From: CAZGSN01 sp964371655
Lineage (GTDB): Bacteria; Desulfobacterota; Binatia; HRBIN30
NCBI GenBank assembly: GCA_964371655.1
Contig: CAYJOD010000006.1
Coordinates: forward strand, 81,549 to 145,548
Length of the DNA: 64,000 bases
Direction: 5' to 3'
Numbering within the stretch: position 1 is the stretch's first letter; every line of letters starts with the position of its first letter. The notes beneath the pieces were generated by a model, which had not been told where the DNA came from, made no database searches, and saw nothing but the letters and a program-made list of their open reading frames with translations. A program made the translations under genes and the position numbers. Of the stretch, positions 8,596 through 16,595 are shown piece after piece.

Positions 8596-9436
8596 GTCGA
8601 AACACCCCAATCTCGCAGGACTCGGTCTGCGGCTGGCGGAGACCGCCGCTGCTCTCAAACCTGATCATCCCGTTCGCCACATCGTCGCCGATGAGGGCCT
8701 GCTCTACATTCCCATCCAGCTCCTCAGGTCCGACCCGAATCAACCCCGGCAGCATTTCGATGAAGCCGCCCTCCGCGATCTCACAGCCTCGATCAAGGAG
8801 AAGGGCGTTCTCCAACCGGTGATCGCTCGTAAGGACCCGGGCAGAGCCGGTTATATTCTGATCGCTGGCGAGCGTCGCTGGCGCGCGGCCACGGCGGCAG
8901 GGCTCACATCCTTGCCGGCCCTCGTCCGCCGCGAAGAGGATTCGTTGGAAGTAGCCCTCATCGAGAATCTCCAACGCGAGAACCTGAGTGCGATCGAAGA
9001 AGCCGAGGCGCTGCTTCACCTCAAGCAAGCAAGACGATTCACCGACGGGCAGCTGGCCCAGGTCATCGGCAAGTCTCGTCAGTCGGTCAACGACTCGCTC
9101 GCGCTGAATGAACTTCCCGAGGCGATCAAGGAAGAATGCCGCACGTGCGGCATCGGGTCTAAACGCCAGTTGTTGAGCATCTCCCGCGCCGGATCGCCGG
9201 AGAAAGTGCAGGTGCTGTGGGACGCCTTCCGACGTGGCGAGATTACGACCGTTCGAGCAATGGAACAGCGGAGCAAGCCGAGGAAAGGTCGATCACGAAC
9301 GTATCGCTTCTCGTATCGACCCGAGGACGGTGAGTTTCGGCTCTCTCTCGTATTTTCAAGAACCATGGCCACCATCGAGGAGATACGCGACGCGATCCAA
9401 GAGGCTCTCACGAGCCTGCCCGAACAATCTCCATGA
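8588..9436 (+). CDS. parB: ParB-family centromere-binding CTPase
   Basis: The product (282 residues) has the ParB/Spo0J N-terminal domain with PNQPRQHFDE, GVLQPV, the CTP-binding box GERRWRAA and ENLQRENLS, then an HTH (LAQVIGKSRQSVNDSLAL) that should read parS, and a C-terminal dimerisation region. The ATG at 8588 overlaps the parA stop; an upstream in-frame start at 8546 would lie inside parA. An 18-bp palindrome with a CACGTG centre, a good parS candidate, lies within the gene at 9136-9153, and a second copy lies at 10520-10541. Confidence 0.92.
   Translation: MAKSKHPNLAGLGLRLAETAAALKPDHPVRHIVADEGLLYIPIQLLRSDPNQPRQHFDEAALRDLTASIKEKGVLQPVIARKDPGRAGYILIAGERRWRAATAAGLTSLPALVRREEDSLEVALIENLQRENLSAIEEAEALLHLKQARRFTDGQLAQVIGKSRQSVNDSLALNELPEAIKEECRTCGIGSKRQLLSISRAGSPEKVQVLWDAFRRGEITTVRAMEQRSKPRKGRSRTYRFSYRPEDGEFRLSLVFSRTMATIEEIRDAIQEALTSLPEQSP
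9136..9153. promoter_or_regulatory. Candidate parS site 1 (inside parB)
   Basis: ATGCCGCACGTGCGGCAT is a perfect 18-bp palindrome with the CACGTG centre that also marks chromosomal parS. An identical 18-mer occurs only 1.4 kb downstream (within 10520-10541). A parS inside the partition operon is common. Confidence 0.55.
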
Positions 9437-10314
9437 ACGAGCACCAAGGGGAGCAACACCGGACCGTAATCCTGCAAGATGAGGCACTTCGCCGCCTGCG
9501 AGGATTCACCGCCATCCCGAACTCCATCCTCCGTCACCCCAAGTTGTCCTATGGGGGCAAGGTGACCTTTGGGGTCCTGCTGTCCTACTCGTGGCAAGAC
9601 GATTTCTGCTGGCCGGCACAGGAACGGTTGGCAGGAGACCTCCAATGCTCCATTCGTCAGGTGCGCCGCTTTCTTCAGGAGCTAAAGGCCGCCCACGTCA
9701 TCGACTGGAAACAGCAAGGCCTCAACCGGCCGAACATCTATTACATCCTCCCCCAAACCCGGTGGACGGCGGCGCCAGAGAAGAATCCGGAGAGGACAGA
9801 TCTGTCCTCTCCGACCCGGACACCATTGGAGCGGACATCTATGTCCGTTCATGAGCGGACACCCATGTCCGACAAAGAAGACTCAAGGAAGAAGACTCAT
9901 ATCAACGTTAACGTTGGCAAGAGCCGAGAAAGAAGGGGAGTCGAAGACCCGCCGCCCAAGATTCCAAGTCGCCGCCGTTGGAACCTGACCGACGAGCAAC
10001 TGAACGAAGCCGAGGCTGTGGCGCAGGCCATCACCGAAGAAATCGGACAGCCAACGAATCGAAACTCCTATTTCGTCTGCGCTGCCGACGCCATCGAGGT
10101 GGGTCGTCCTGATATCGTATTTGAGGCCCTCAGCGTGACGAAGCTAAAGAGACGTGACGGGCGGATTGCCACGACGCCGAGTCAATATTTCCATCGCGTC
10201 TTCCGGCGGCTGCTTCAAAGGCGCAAGACATCTCCTGAGCTAAAAGCGGCGCTAGTCGAGGGCCGCGCCAAGCGAGACGCATTCGTCTCCCGCAGCGCAT
10301 TCACAGATCAATGA
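9433..10314 (+). CDS. HTH (HTH_36-type) plasmid/phage replication-like protein
   Basis: The 293-residue protein has an N-terminal winged-HTH typical of replication initiators and phage O-like proteins: FTAIPNSILRHPKLSYGGKV, then WPAQERLAGDLQCSIRQVRRFLQELKAAHVI. The middle (~110-155) is a charged linker with repeated ERT...S motifs, and the C-terminal half is alpha-helical with conserved-looking PSQYFHRVFRRLL. It overlaps parB by 4 bp (ATGA) and is therefore translated with parA-parB. Position and fold support a role in initiating replication of the element; there is no direct evidence of origin binding. Confidence 0.65.
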   Translation: MNEHQGEQHRTVILQDEALRRLRGFTAIPNSILRHPKLSYGGKVTFGVLLSYSWQDDFCWPAQERLAGDLQCSIRQVRRFLQELKAAHVIDWKQQGLNRPNIYYILPQTRWTAAPEKNPERTDLSSPTRTPLERTSMSVHERTPMSDKEDSRKKTHINVNVGKSRERRGVEDPPPKIPSRRRWNLTDEQLNEAEAVAQAITEEIGQPTNRNSYFVCAADAIEVGRPDIVFEALSVTKLKRRDGRIATTPSQYFHRVFRRLLQRRKTSPELKAALVEGRAKRDAFVSRSAFTDQ

Positions 10315-10511
10315 GCGACTACGAAATCATTCCCCTGCCAGCACCCCGTTCGCGACTCGATCACCCCAGTGTCGCCAACTTGACCCGACGCTTGACCCAG
10401 GAGCTGCAACGCCATCGAGTGGTTCTCTCTGAACGAGAGCGCATGCAGCTCGCTCACCTCCGTTCGGTGGTGAACGCGTTGCTGCAAGACGACGTAGTGC
10501 AGATCGACTGA
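10311..10511 (+). CDS. Small helical hypothetical protein, last gene of the par operon
   Basis: A 66-residue protein whose ATG overlaps the stop of the preceding HTH gene (ATGA). The sequence is largely helical and basic in the middle (LTRRLTQELQRHRVVLSERERMQL). No family is recognised. Its coupling to parA-parB-rep suggests a role in replication or copy control. The candidate parS site 2 begins 9 bp after its stop codon. Confidence 0.55.
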   Translation: MSDYEIIPLPAPRSRLDHPSVANLTRRLTQELQRHRVVLSERERMQLAHLRSVVNALLQDDVVQID

Positions 10512-10519
10512 CTGGCCGA

Positions 10520-10541
10520 GAATGCCGCACGTGCGGCATTC
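10520..10541. promoter_or_regulatory. Candidate parS site 2
   Basis: A perfect 22-bp palindrome that contains the same 18-mer as the site inside parB (ATGCCGCACGTGCGGCAT). It sits directly after the partition/replication operon, the classic position for a plasmid centromere. Confidence 0.6.
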
Positions 10542-10655
10542 GAGACCATTTGAGATTTGGCTGATCGGTTGACCTGCAAAAGCCCCAGTCAAAAGTCCCT
10601 GTTTGGATTTCATTTTTGCCTGAGGTCACCCCCGCGTCGCGCGACTCGCTAGATT

Positions 10656-10687
10656 GAAAAAGCCCTTCTCATTAGAGGGCTTTTTTG
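10656..10687 (+). terminator. Rho-independent terminator after the par/rep operon
   Basis: AAGCCCT and AGGGCTT form a stem around a short loop, followed by a run of six T. The preceding A-run makes it potentially bidirectional. Confidence 0.8.
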
Positions 10688-10890
10688 CTTTGCCCAGGGT
10701 CGGGCAAAGTTTCGCTCGCCGCCGCGACTGCCGCGAAACCGCCGACTGCCTCAGTGCCACACTGTCCGTGTGGTGCTGATGTAAACTCCGGCAGTCGGTT
10801 TCGCCGCCGCCGTTGGTGACGGCGGCGGCTTCAGGTTGCGCGCTGCGGCTGCCGCCTTGCTGCTCACCCGTTTTCGCGGCAGTCGCGGCG
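10688..10890. other. Highly structured non-coding segment, possible replication or transfer origin
   Basis: About 200 bp consist of stacked and nested inverted repeats: CTTTGCCC/GGGCAAAG (10688-10709); CCGACTGCC/GGCAGTCGG (10742-10750, 10790-10798) enclosing a hairpin near 10751-10778 that pairs fully if G-T pairs are allowed; an 11-bp perfect hairpin (10803-10829); and a 19-bp perfect inverted repeat at 10720-10738 and 10872-10890 that encloses all the others. No plausible protein is encoded. It sits just behind parAB-rep and its terminator, where an oriV, a single-strand origin or an oriT would be expected. Confidence 0.5.
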
Positions 10891-11130
10891 ACTCGAACTC
10901 CTATCGTCGCTGCGCTCCTCCGTCTCGCCCACCTGGGGCTGGCGCCCGCCAAGCAAGGTATCGGTGGGCTCGCCGAGGAGTTCGGTCGCGCCGACGCGGG
11001 GGTGACCTGAACGCCTGGCGGCGAAAGGATGCCCCCCTTTGCGCCGTTCCGCCTGGTGGGCGGAAACGTCCCCCCTCGGGGGACTCGGCGCTACTCAACC
11101 GACTACCCTAGAAAAATGCCGACGAAGAAA
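10891..11130. other. Non-coding interval
   Basis: No gene is supported. It follows the structured segment and precedes the terminator of the leftward operon. Several short direct and inverted GC-rich motifs are present, but none is convincing. Confidence 0.35.
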
Positions 11131-11157
11131 AGCCCCACACCGTCAAAGGTTGGGGCT
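11124..11157 (-). terminator. Terminator of the leftward accessory operon
   Basis: On the minus strand, AGCCCCA (11151-11157 read in reverse) pairs with TGGGGCT (11131-11137) and is followed by TTTTCTT. It lies 19 nt past the stop of the 11176-11457 gene. Confidence 0.7.
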
Positions 11158-11175
11158 CGATTGGGGTTCCCACTT

Positions 11176-11457
11176 TTACTCCGGCGCTCCCGGAGTGTCG
11201 GGAGGATCGGAAATGAACTGGTCGCAGCCGCATCCGGCAACGGCACATGGACCACCGTCAGCGACGTGCTGTGCATGTAGCTCGTCGCAGGCGACGCAAC
11301 GGGCGAGATCGGCTGCGGTTGCTTGGTAGAGCGTGAGGCCGTACTCCGCCGCCGGTTGTACGGCTTCGCGGAAGGCGTCGAGTTGGCGGAGAGCGCTGCC
11401 GAGCGGATCAGCGGCCGGTACGTCGAACTCGCCGATGAGGAGCAGTCTCGTTTTCAT
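11176..11457 (-). CDS. Small cysteine-containing accessory protein
   Basis: This 93-residue protein has a C-terminal half rich in Cys and His (ARCVACDELHAQHV, PCAVAGCGCDQF) that looks like a zinc-binding unit. Its first ~40 residues resemble the start of the neighbour at 11514-12065: both contain a DPLxSALxxLDAFR or DRLASALASLDAFRK segment followed by a similar helix, so the two may share a module. No known family. The gene lies last in a leftward operon and is followed by a terminator. Confidence 0.6.
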   Translation of the reverse strand: MKTRLLLIGEFDVPAADPLGSALRQLDAFREAVQPAAEYGLTLYQATAADLARCVACDELHAQHVADGGPCAVAGCGCDQFISDPPDTPGAPE

Positions 11458-11513
11458 GATTCATTCCCTCGCTTTCGCAGCTTGGTTCCATGATGTCGCG
11501 GGCCAAGTGCTCG

Positions 11514-12065
11514 TCATTGCATCGGAGTGAACGCGTCACCGCAGGACCCGACGTAGCGTCCGTCAGTTGTGTCGGCGACCAGGCGAATGCGGGCGCCGCA
11601 GACGGGGCAGAGGCCTCGCTGGCGGCGCTCTTTGACTTGGGTCATTGCCGCCCGGTGATCACGAAGGTCTGGCGGCGCATAGGCGACGGCGCGTCCGTCT
11701 TCGTCATCGACGAAGACGAGGCCGCCGTTGTTCCCGAAGATGCCGTGGCCGACATCCACTGCCGTCGGGCAAGGGTAGCGGCGGTACACGTCGCGGAGGC
11801 GTTCCGGTGTCGTGATGAACTCAACCGCGTAGCGTTCCGTTTGGGCGGGGGTGAGCGGCGCACGGTGCGCCCGGAGCAGTAACCAGAAGCCCGCTTGCTC
11901 TGGGCGGATCCTGGCGTGCGTAAGCGCGTCCTCGATCTCGTCGATGTCGGTCGGATGATAGCCGGTGTCCTCGAAGAGAATGCGGGCATTGCTCGTCGGC
12001 AGCACGCTTTTCCTGAATGCGTCGAGGGAAGCGAGGGCGCTGGCGAGCCGGTCCGGGTTCTTCAT
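11514..12065 (-). CDS. Hypothetical plasmid-type accessory protein
   Basis: A 183-residue soluble protein with an N-terminal helical segment shared with the next gene (LASALASLDAFRKSVLP), a central region with GHGIFGNNGGLVFVDDEDG, and a C-terminal CPVCGARI zinc-knuckle-like pair with a later single Cys. Its start overlaps the stop of the 12062-12418 gene by 4 bp, showing translational coupling. The central D/E-rich GLVFVDDEDGRAVAYA segment resembles one in the neighbour (DPEDEDAVAYAYR), hinting at related domains. Function unknown. Confidence 0.6.
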   Translation of the reverse strand: MKNPDRLASALASLDAFRKSVLPTSNARILFEDTGYHPTDIDEIEDALTHARIRPEQAGFWLLLRAHRAPLTPAQTERYAVEFITTPERLRDVYRRYPCPTAVDVGHGIFGNNGGLVFVDDEDGRAVAYAPPDLRDHRAAMTQVKERRQRGLCPVCGARIRLVADTTDGRYVGSCGDAFTPMQ

Positions 12066-12418
12066 CGGCTTACCGCTTCACCTTCACGCTGGAGAGGTGC
12101 GTCGAGTTCCAAACGTGCTGCCAGGTCCCACTGGTGGGGCGACTCGTCATCGCAGCGATAGGCGTAGGCGACGGCGTCTTCGTCCTCCGGGTCGAAGTGA
12201 ATGGCAACCGTGAGGTAGGTGCCGAAGTCGTGCGGGTTCTCGTGGATACGGAAGAACGCGGCCGGCGGCGGCTCGCCGCAGAGTCGCATGAACTGGTGGA
12301 TGAGTGCTCGGCACTCCCGCCTCGCACGGACCCGGTAGTTGTCGTCGATGCCGATCTGAGCACAGGCTTCGTCCGACGGCGTGCATCCAAGGTCCAAATG
12401 GTCGTATGGCATCTTCAC
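12062..12418 (-). CDS. Hypothetical plasmid-type accessory protein
   Basis: A 118-residue soluble protein with no membrane segment. It contains the segment HFDPEDEDAVAYAYRCDDE, similar to part of the following gene product, and several Cys (GCTPSDEACAQIG, RRECRALI). It is translationally coupled to the downstream gene by an ATGA overlap. Unknown family; position in a compact leftward operon of small genes suggests an accessory role in maintenance or anti-host functions of the element. Confidence 0.6.
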   Translation of the reverse strand: MKMPYDHLDLGCTPSDEACAQIGIDDNYRVRARRECRALIHQFMRLCGEPPPAAFFRIHENPHDFGTYLTVAIHFDPEDEDAVAYAYRCDDESPHQWDLAARLELDAPLQREGEAVSR

Positions 12419-12485
12419 CCTCCGAATCGCCCGGCGATCGGTTTCGCTTCATGCGAAATCGCGGCAGGCGAGGGCGAAGGGCGAA

Positions 12486-12514
12486 GAAAAAGGGCGCTGA
12501 AGAGATCAGCGCCC
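12486..12514 (-). terminator. Rho-independent terminator of the 12537-12824 gene
   Basis: GGGCGCTG (12492-12499) and CAGCGCCC (12507-12514) form an 8-bp stem with a 7-nt loop; on the minus strand TTTTTCTTC follows. It lies 23 nt beyond the stop of the zinc-ribbon gene. Confidence 0.8.
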
Positions 12515-12536
12515 ACGAGGTTGGACCTATGAGGAG

Positions 12537-12824
12537 CTAGTTGCGCGGCTGTGAGGGAGCCGCGGCAGGTGTGCGAGAATCGGTGCTGCGTCTGTCCGGT
12601 GCAGGCTGTTCGGAGTCGGAAGCACTCCGTTTCTGCTGGCCGAAGCCTTCGGCGGCTTTGCACTCGTTGAAGTGGACGACCGCTTCAATCGAGTATGGCG
12701 CCTTCTTCCCGTTCTTGTGCGTGACCCACCACATTTCCGTCTGACAGGCTGGGCACTTGGTGTAGTTGCCGAGGCGGTTCAGCAGGGTTCGGATGTTCCG
12801 GTGAATCTGTTCGTTGTCGGTCAT
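12537..12824 (-). CDS. Small zinc-ribbon-like protein
   Basis: The 95-residue product has a CPACQTEMWWVTHKNGKK segment and a later HFNEC, a plausible Cys2-His-Cys zinc site around residues 24-53, followed by a disordered Ser/Pro/Arg-rich tail. AAGGAG lies upstream of the ATG. A plausible minus-strand promoter (13131-13158) is about 300 nt upstream. Such small zinc-ribbon proteins are common next to plasmid replication genes, but I cannot assign a family. Confidence 0.6.
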   Translation of the reverse strand: MTDNEQIHRNIRTLLNRLGNYTKCPACQTEMWWVTHKNGKKAPYSIEAVVHFNECKAAEGFGQQKRSASDSEQPAPDRRSTDSRTPAAAPSQPRN

Positions 12825-13250
12825 GCGTTGCTCTCCTTTCTCTCTGTTGTCGTCGGGGAAGCCCGGAAGGGCGCAGCGGTTCCACGGAGGCCAACCAAGG
12901 AACTGACGAGATCAGACCCGCGTGAGCGGATCGCTCTGCCTTGGTCGTTTACCAGGTAAGTGGGAATCGCTGCGCCGTATGCGGTCGACCTGGCGGGCGC
13001 CAGTAGGCGGGTGTTCCCGCCAGGGGAAAGACCGCGTGCGCTCCGGTCTGCGCCCTCGCGGCTCGGGAGTGGTCAACCCAGCCGTGAGCTTGATGTCGGA
13101 AATGGGGGAGGGCGTTGAGGAGCTACCTAAAGCATATGCGGAGAGCGAAATCTGTCAAGTTTCGGGACGGTGAGCGACGCGCTTCAAACTTCGGCGAAGA
13201 ACTCAGGCGCGGTTTGCAGAATGCCGGCTTCGCCGTACACTTAAAGAGGC
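12825..13250. other. Divergent control region without a gene
   Basis: No protein is supported. A minus-strand promoter, TTGACA with a 16-bp spacer and TATGCT, lies at 13131-13158 (minus-strand -35 at 13153-13158, -10 at 13131-13136). A short GGCGGG/CCCGCC hairpin lies near 13000-13020. The segment separates the leftward zinc-ribbon gene from the rightward relaxation/coupling operon. Confidence 0.45.
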
Positions 13251-14189
13251 ATGCTGTTCGCTCCGCCTGCTGCAAACAAACCAACACGAAGAAACGGCGC
13301 GATTCAAAAGCGGGATCTACAGATCCTCGATGTCTTTCGCGCCGTTCGCTTTGCTGACACGGCGACGCTGGCGGCAATCCTCACCCCGGAGCCGTTTCCG
13401 AACCCTCAGCGTTTGCGCTTGCGGCTTCCGAAACTCCATCGGCTCGGGCTGATTGATCGGCCGGCTCGGAGAATCGCCGTCGCTGAAAGGATCGAGCTCG
13501 AAGACGAGAACAACAAGCGTGGGCGGCCGCAAGACATTTGGGCGTTGGCGCAGAAAGGCGCGGATGCCCTTCGATTGCCGGGTGATTGGAATCGTAACAA
13601 CGGCCGCTTGCGTCCCGGAGCATTCGCACACCCGCTTGCCATTGCTCGCGTCTTTGCCGTGCTCCGAGCAGTGGCCGCACGTGACCTTATCAGTATCGAG
13701 AGCTGGCAGGGTGAGAGCGTCTTTCACGCCCGCGTCGCCGTCGAAGGACGGCAACTCCCCATCGTTCCTGATGCCACCTTCGAGCTGACAGCCGGCGGTG
13801 GCAAGGCGTTCCGGGCGTTTCTCGAGGTGGACAATGGAAGCGAGCCGCTGGCACGGTCGACGCTCGACCAGAGCTCATTCCTCAAGAAATGCATCGCCTA
13901 TCACGCGTACTGGAAGCGCGTACTGCGGCCTCATCGCGAGGGTGAGACGGTGGTGCTCACCGTAGCGAAGACACGTGCGAGCGCCGAGAAACTGCGCCGC
14001 ACGGCGGCGCGCGTCGATGACGGATCACAGGGCTGGCAATTGTTCTGGTTTGCGAGCGAACAAGATTTCTCGGTGGCAGCACCGGAGAGATTTCTCTTCG
14101 ATCACATCTGGAAGACCACGTCGGGAGCGACATGGGCGATCTTCCCGGAACCACAAGTTGTGCACACCAGCGATGCCGTCGCGCCGTGA
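13251..14189 (+). CDS. Replication-relaxation family protein (Replic_Relax-like)
   Basis: The 312-residue protein matches the pattern of the replication-relaxation family found on conjugative elements: an N-terminal winged helix (LQILDVFRAVRFADTATLAAIL...RLRLRLPKLHRLGLI), then a nuclease-like core with HPLAIARVFAVLRA, VPDATFEL and FLEVDNGSEPL, where the D...E-V-D spacing resembles a PD-(D/E)XK site. The start at 13251 follows AGAGGC. It is followed by a TraG-like coupling ATPase on the same strand, the usual partner arrangement. It may process or relax DNA for transfer or replication; catalytic activity is inferred. Confidence 0.65.
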   Translation: MLFAPPAANKPTRRNGAIQKRDLQILDVFRAVRFADTATLAAILTPEPFPNPQRLRLRLPKLHRLGLIDRPARRIAVAERIELEDENNKRGRPQDIWALAQKGADALRLPGDWNRNNGRLRPGAFAHPLAIARVFAVLRAVAARDLISIESWQGESVFHARVAVEGRQLPIVPDATFELTAGGGKAFRAFLEVDNGSEPLARSTLDQSSFLKKCIAYHAYWKRVLRPHREGETVVLTVAKTRASAEKLRRTAARVDDGSQGWQLFWFASEQDFSVAAPERFLFDHIWKTTSGATWAIFPEPQVVHTSDAVAP

Positions 14190-14453
14190 TACTCTGAAGG
14201 GGTCGGAGCCCTCTACCACGACAACAATCATCGCCGGCAACACGGAGTACCGAACACCACTCCCTCGCTGGTGGTGAGGGCAGTGGGGCTGAGGGGATCA
14301 CGGAGACCCAGATTCATTGCGTGTGTCCCCTCCCGGCCACAGCGCGCCATAGTCTCGTGCACTGCGGCTGGCTCGACAGCTTCGCGGGTGAAATCCGCTC
14401 GCCGAGGCGGCCGGGGGAGCGAGGGGTTTCATTGCTTCCCCGGCATCACCACC

Positions 14454-15809
14454 ATGAACCAACATGACAATCCGCTCACACTTTTCGCCGCTACCAACTT
14501 CCGCGGCGTTCAGCGCCCTTTTGGTATCCGCGAGCGTGATCGCTTCCAACATGTCTACTGCTGCGGGAAGAGCGGCACCGGAAAATCCTCGGTGCTGCAG
14601 GCCTTCATCCGCTCCGATCTGGAGCGAGGGCAGGGACTCGCGCTACTCGACCCGCACGGCGATCTCGCTGAGCGGGTGTTGCATCTCATTCCCCGTCACC
14701 GTCTCGCCGACGTCGTGTACTTCAACGCCGGAGACATCGCGTATCCGGTGCCGTTCAACGTTCTGGAAAATGTCACGCAGGATCAACGCCACTTGGTTGC
14801 TGCTACCCTGGTCAGCATCCTGAAACGCTTCTGGGCTGACTTCTGGGGACCGAGAACGGAGTACTTGATTCGCAACTCGGTGCTGGCGCTATTGGAGGCG
14901 CCGAGTGCGACGCTGCTCGACATGAGCCGACTGCTCGTGGACGACGAATTCCGGGCAAAGATTCTCGCGCAAGTTCAGAACCCGGGCGTGGCGAACTTCT
15001 GGAACAACGAGTACGCCGCATACACGCCGTCCTTCCGGCAGGAAGTGATTGCGCCCGTACAGAACAAGGTCGGTGAGTTCCTGCTGACCCCGCTGGTGCG
15101 AAACATTGTCGGGCAACGCAAGAACCTATTCCAGTTTCGGCGCCTCATGGACGAGGGCAAGGTGCTGATCTGCAACCTTACCAAGGGCCAGATCGGCGAG
15201 GACACATCGGCGCTTCTCGGCTCGATGCTCATCACACGCATCTTCTTGGCGGCGATGAGTCGGGCTGACATCCCGGAGGAGGAGCGGAAGCCGTTCTTCC
15301 TCTATGTGGACGAGTTCCCATCGTTCGGCACGCAAAGCACCTTCAGCGCGCTGCTATCCGAAGCGCGCAAGTACAAACTCGCCGTGATGCTCGCGCACCA
15401 GTACCTGGCGCAGCTTAGCGACGACCTCCGTTCGGCGGTCTTTGGGAACGTCGGAACCGTAATCAGCTTTCGCGTCGGGGCCGAGGATGCGGGCTACCTC
15501 GCCCGCGAGTTCGCGCCGGTGTTCTCCGAGGCCGACTTGGTGAACTTGCCGAACCACGACGTTTATCTCAAACTGTCCGTCGACGGCATTGCATCGCAAC
15601 CCTTCAGCGCCAGGACATTCCCGCCACGAATCCCAGAGGTGTCCTGTCGCGACCAGGTCGTGCGGCTTTCCCGAGAGCGCTATGCGCGCAAGCGCGAGCT
15701 CGTCGAGCGAGGCGCCGGCGAACACTACCTCGCCTCACGAGGTCTCAAAGCGTCACCGCCGGCATCAGCAACGTATCGCAGCCCCTGGCCGAAACTCGGA
15801 ACAGACTGA
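14454..15809 (+). CDS. TraG/TraD-like coupling ATPase with TraM-recognition-type domain
   Basis: The 451-residue protein has Walker A GKSGTGKSS (residues 38-46), GLALLDPHGDLAERVL, a Walker B-type FFLYVDEFPSF and ARKYKLAVMLAHQYLAQL, a motif series shared by coupling proteins that feed DNA into conjugation channels. It lacks N-terminal membrane helices. The chosen ATG at 14454 begins just before the conserved domain; an in-frame start at 14271 would add an unlikely low-complexity stretch. It resembles the ATPase domain of the 1060-residue protein at 3324-6506 (LDPHGD, VDEF, ARK, LAHQ), so the element has two related motors. No relaxase of a standard MOB family is visible. Confidence 0.75.
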   Translation: MNQHDNPLTLFAATNFRGVQRPFGIRERDRFQHVYCCGKSGTGKSSVLQAFIRSDLERGQGLALLDPHGDLAERVLHLIPRHRLADVVYFNAGDIAYPVPFNVLENVTQDQRHLVAATLVSILKRFWADFWGPRTEYLIRNSVLALLEAPSATLLDMSRLLVDDEFRAKILAQVQNPGVANFWNNEYAAYTPSFRQEVIAPVQNKVGEFLLTPLVRNIVGQRKNLFQFRRLMDEGKVLICNLTKGQIGEDTSALLGSMLITRIFLAAMSRADIPEEERKPFFLYVDEFPSFGTQSTFSALLSEARKYKLAVMLAHQYLAQLSDDLRSAVFGNVGTVISFRVGAEDAGYLAREFAPVFSEADLVNLPNHDVYLKLSVDGIASQPFSARTFPPRIPEVSCRDQVVRLSRERYARKRELVERGAGEHYLASRGLKASPPASATYRSPWPKLGTD

Positions 15810-15818
15810 AGTCGGTTC

Positions 15819-16043
15819 ATGTCGGTACGACGTCGAACAACTCCAACTCAAGCCGTGAGGCCGACGCGCCCTCCTTCTCCGTCAGTCAAACAGGTTGACG
15901 ACGCCATGATGGTCATCGGTCGATTCCTTCACCATCGTCGCGGTGCAATCGGGCACGATCCGGTAATCCGTTGCCGTCTTCGTGCACTGCGCGCCTGGCT
16001 CAATGAAACGGACTTGAACGACGGCGAACACAGTAACCGGTGA
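15819..16043 (+). CDS. Small basic hypothetical protein
   Basis: A 74-residue basic protein (N-terminus SVRRRTTPTQAVRPTRPP, then a helical segment) starting 9 bp after the coupling ATPase stop. No family recognised. The ribosome-binding site is weak, so translation is uncertain; co-transcription with the coupling gene is likely. Confidence 0.4.
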   Translation: MSVRRRTTPTQAVRPTRPPSPSVKQVDDAMMVIGRFLHHRRGAIGHDPVIRCRLRALRAWLNETDLNDGEHSNR

Positions 16044-16069
16044 ACGTCGACGGCTGTCGGCGGCGTCAT

Positions 16070-16100
16070 TTGACAGAATTCAGTTCACCCGTACCATAAT
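16070..16100 (+). promoter_or_regulatory. Sigma70-type promoter for DUF2958-radC
   Basis: TTGACA (16070-16075), 16-bp spacer, TACCAT (16092-16097), with CATAAT as an alternative -10. It precedes a leader of about 110 nt with a GC-rich inverted repeat before the DUF2958 gene. Confidence 0.55.
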
Positions 16101-16208
16101 AGACAGCTCCCGGACCCCTCTCCGGTCGGATCTCCCCGCCAGTCCCGCCAGCTCGGCACTGACGGGGGAATTCACCCCGACCACACCAAAGGAGAGGAGA
16201 TCCACCAA

Positions 16209-16595
16209 ATGTCAAAGGATACGGGGGCAGACCCGATCGACGAGCTGCTCGAAGAACAGCAGGCAGACGAAGCGCTGGCACGCCGCGAGGCCCAGCAAGC
16301 GCGCACCCTGATAACCGACGAGATCGCCCAGCGCCTCCCGGCGCTCTACAGCCAGGAGGAGCAAGGCGAGAACGCGATCGCCGTCGCAAAGTTCTTCACA
16401 CCCTGGACCAGCTGGACCTGGTACGCGTCGGAGTATGATCCGGAGCAACGCCTATGCTTCGGTGTCGTCGTCGGCCACGAACGCGAGTTCGGTTACTTTT
16501 CGATCGAGGAGTTGGAGAAAATCAAAGGCCCGGGCGGTCTCACCATCGAGCGCGATCTCTATTGGAAGCCGAAGCCCTTGAAGGATTGCCGCTGA
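16209..16595 (+). CDS. DUF2958 family plasmid protein
   Basis: The 128-residue protein contains the core of DUF2958: LPALYSQEEQGENAIAVAKFF, then WYASEYDPEQRLCFGVVVGHEREFGYFS and LEKIKGPGGLTIERDLYW. The family is typical of plasmids and ICEs and has no established biochemical role. A strong ribosome-binding site (GGAGAGGAG) precedes the ATG. The gene is coupled to radC (TGATG overlap), an association often seen on mobile elements. Confidence 0.85.
   Translation: MSKDTGADPIDELLEEQQADEALARREAQQARTLITDEIAQRLPALYSQEEQGENAIAVAKFFTPWTSWTWYASEYDPEQRLCFGVVVGHEREFGYFSIEELEKIKGPGGLTIERDLYWKPKPLKDCR

Noticed and set aside
15810..16208. Additional coding gene opposite to DUF2958
   Set aside because: The open frame on the minus strand overlaps the promoter and leader and has no recognisable protein features.
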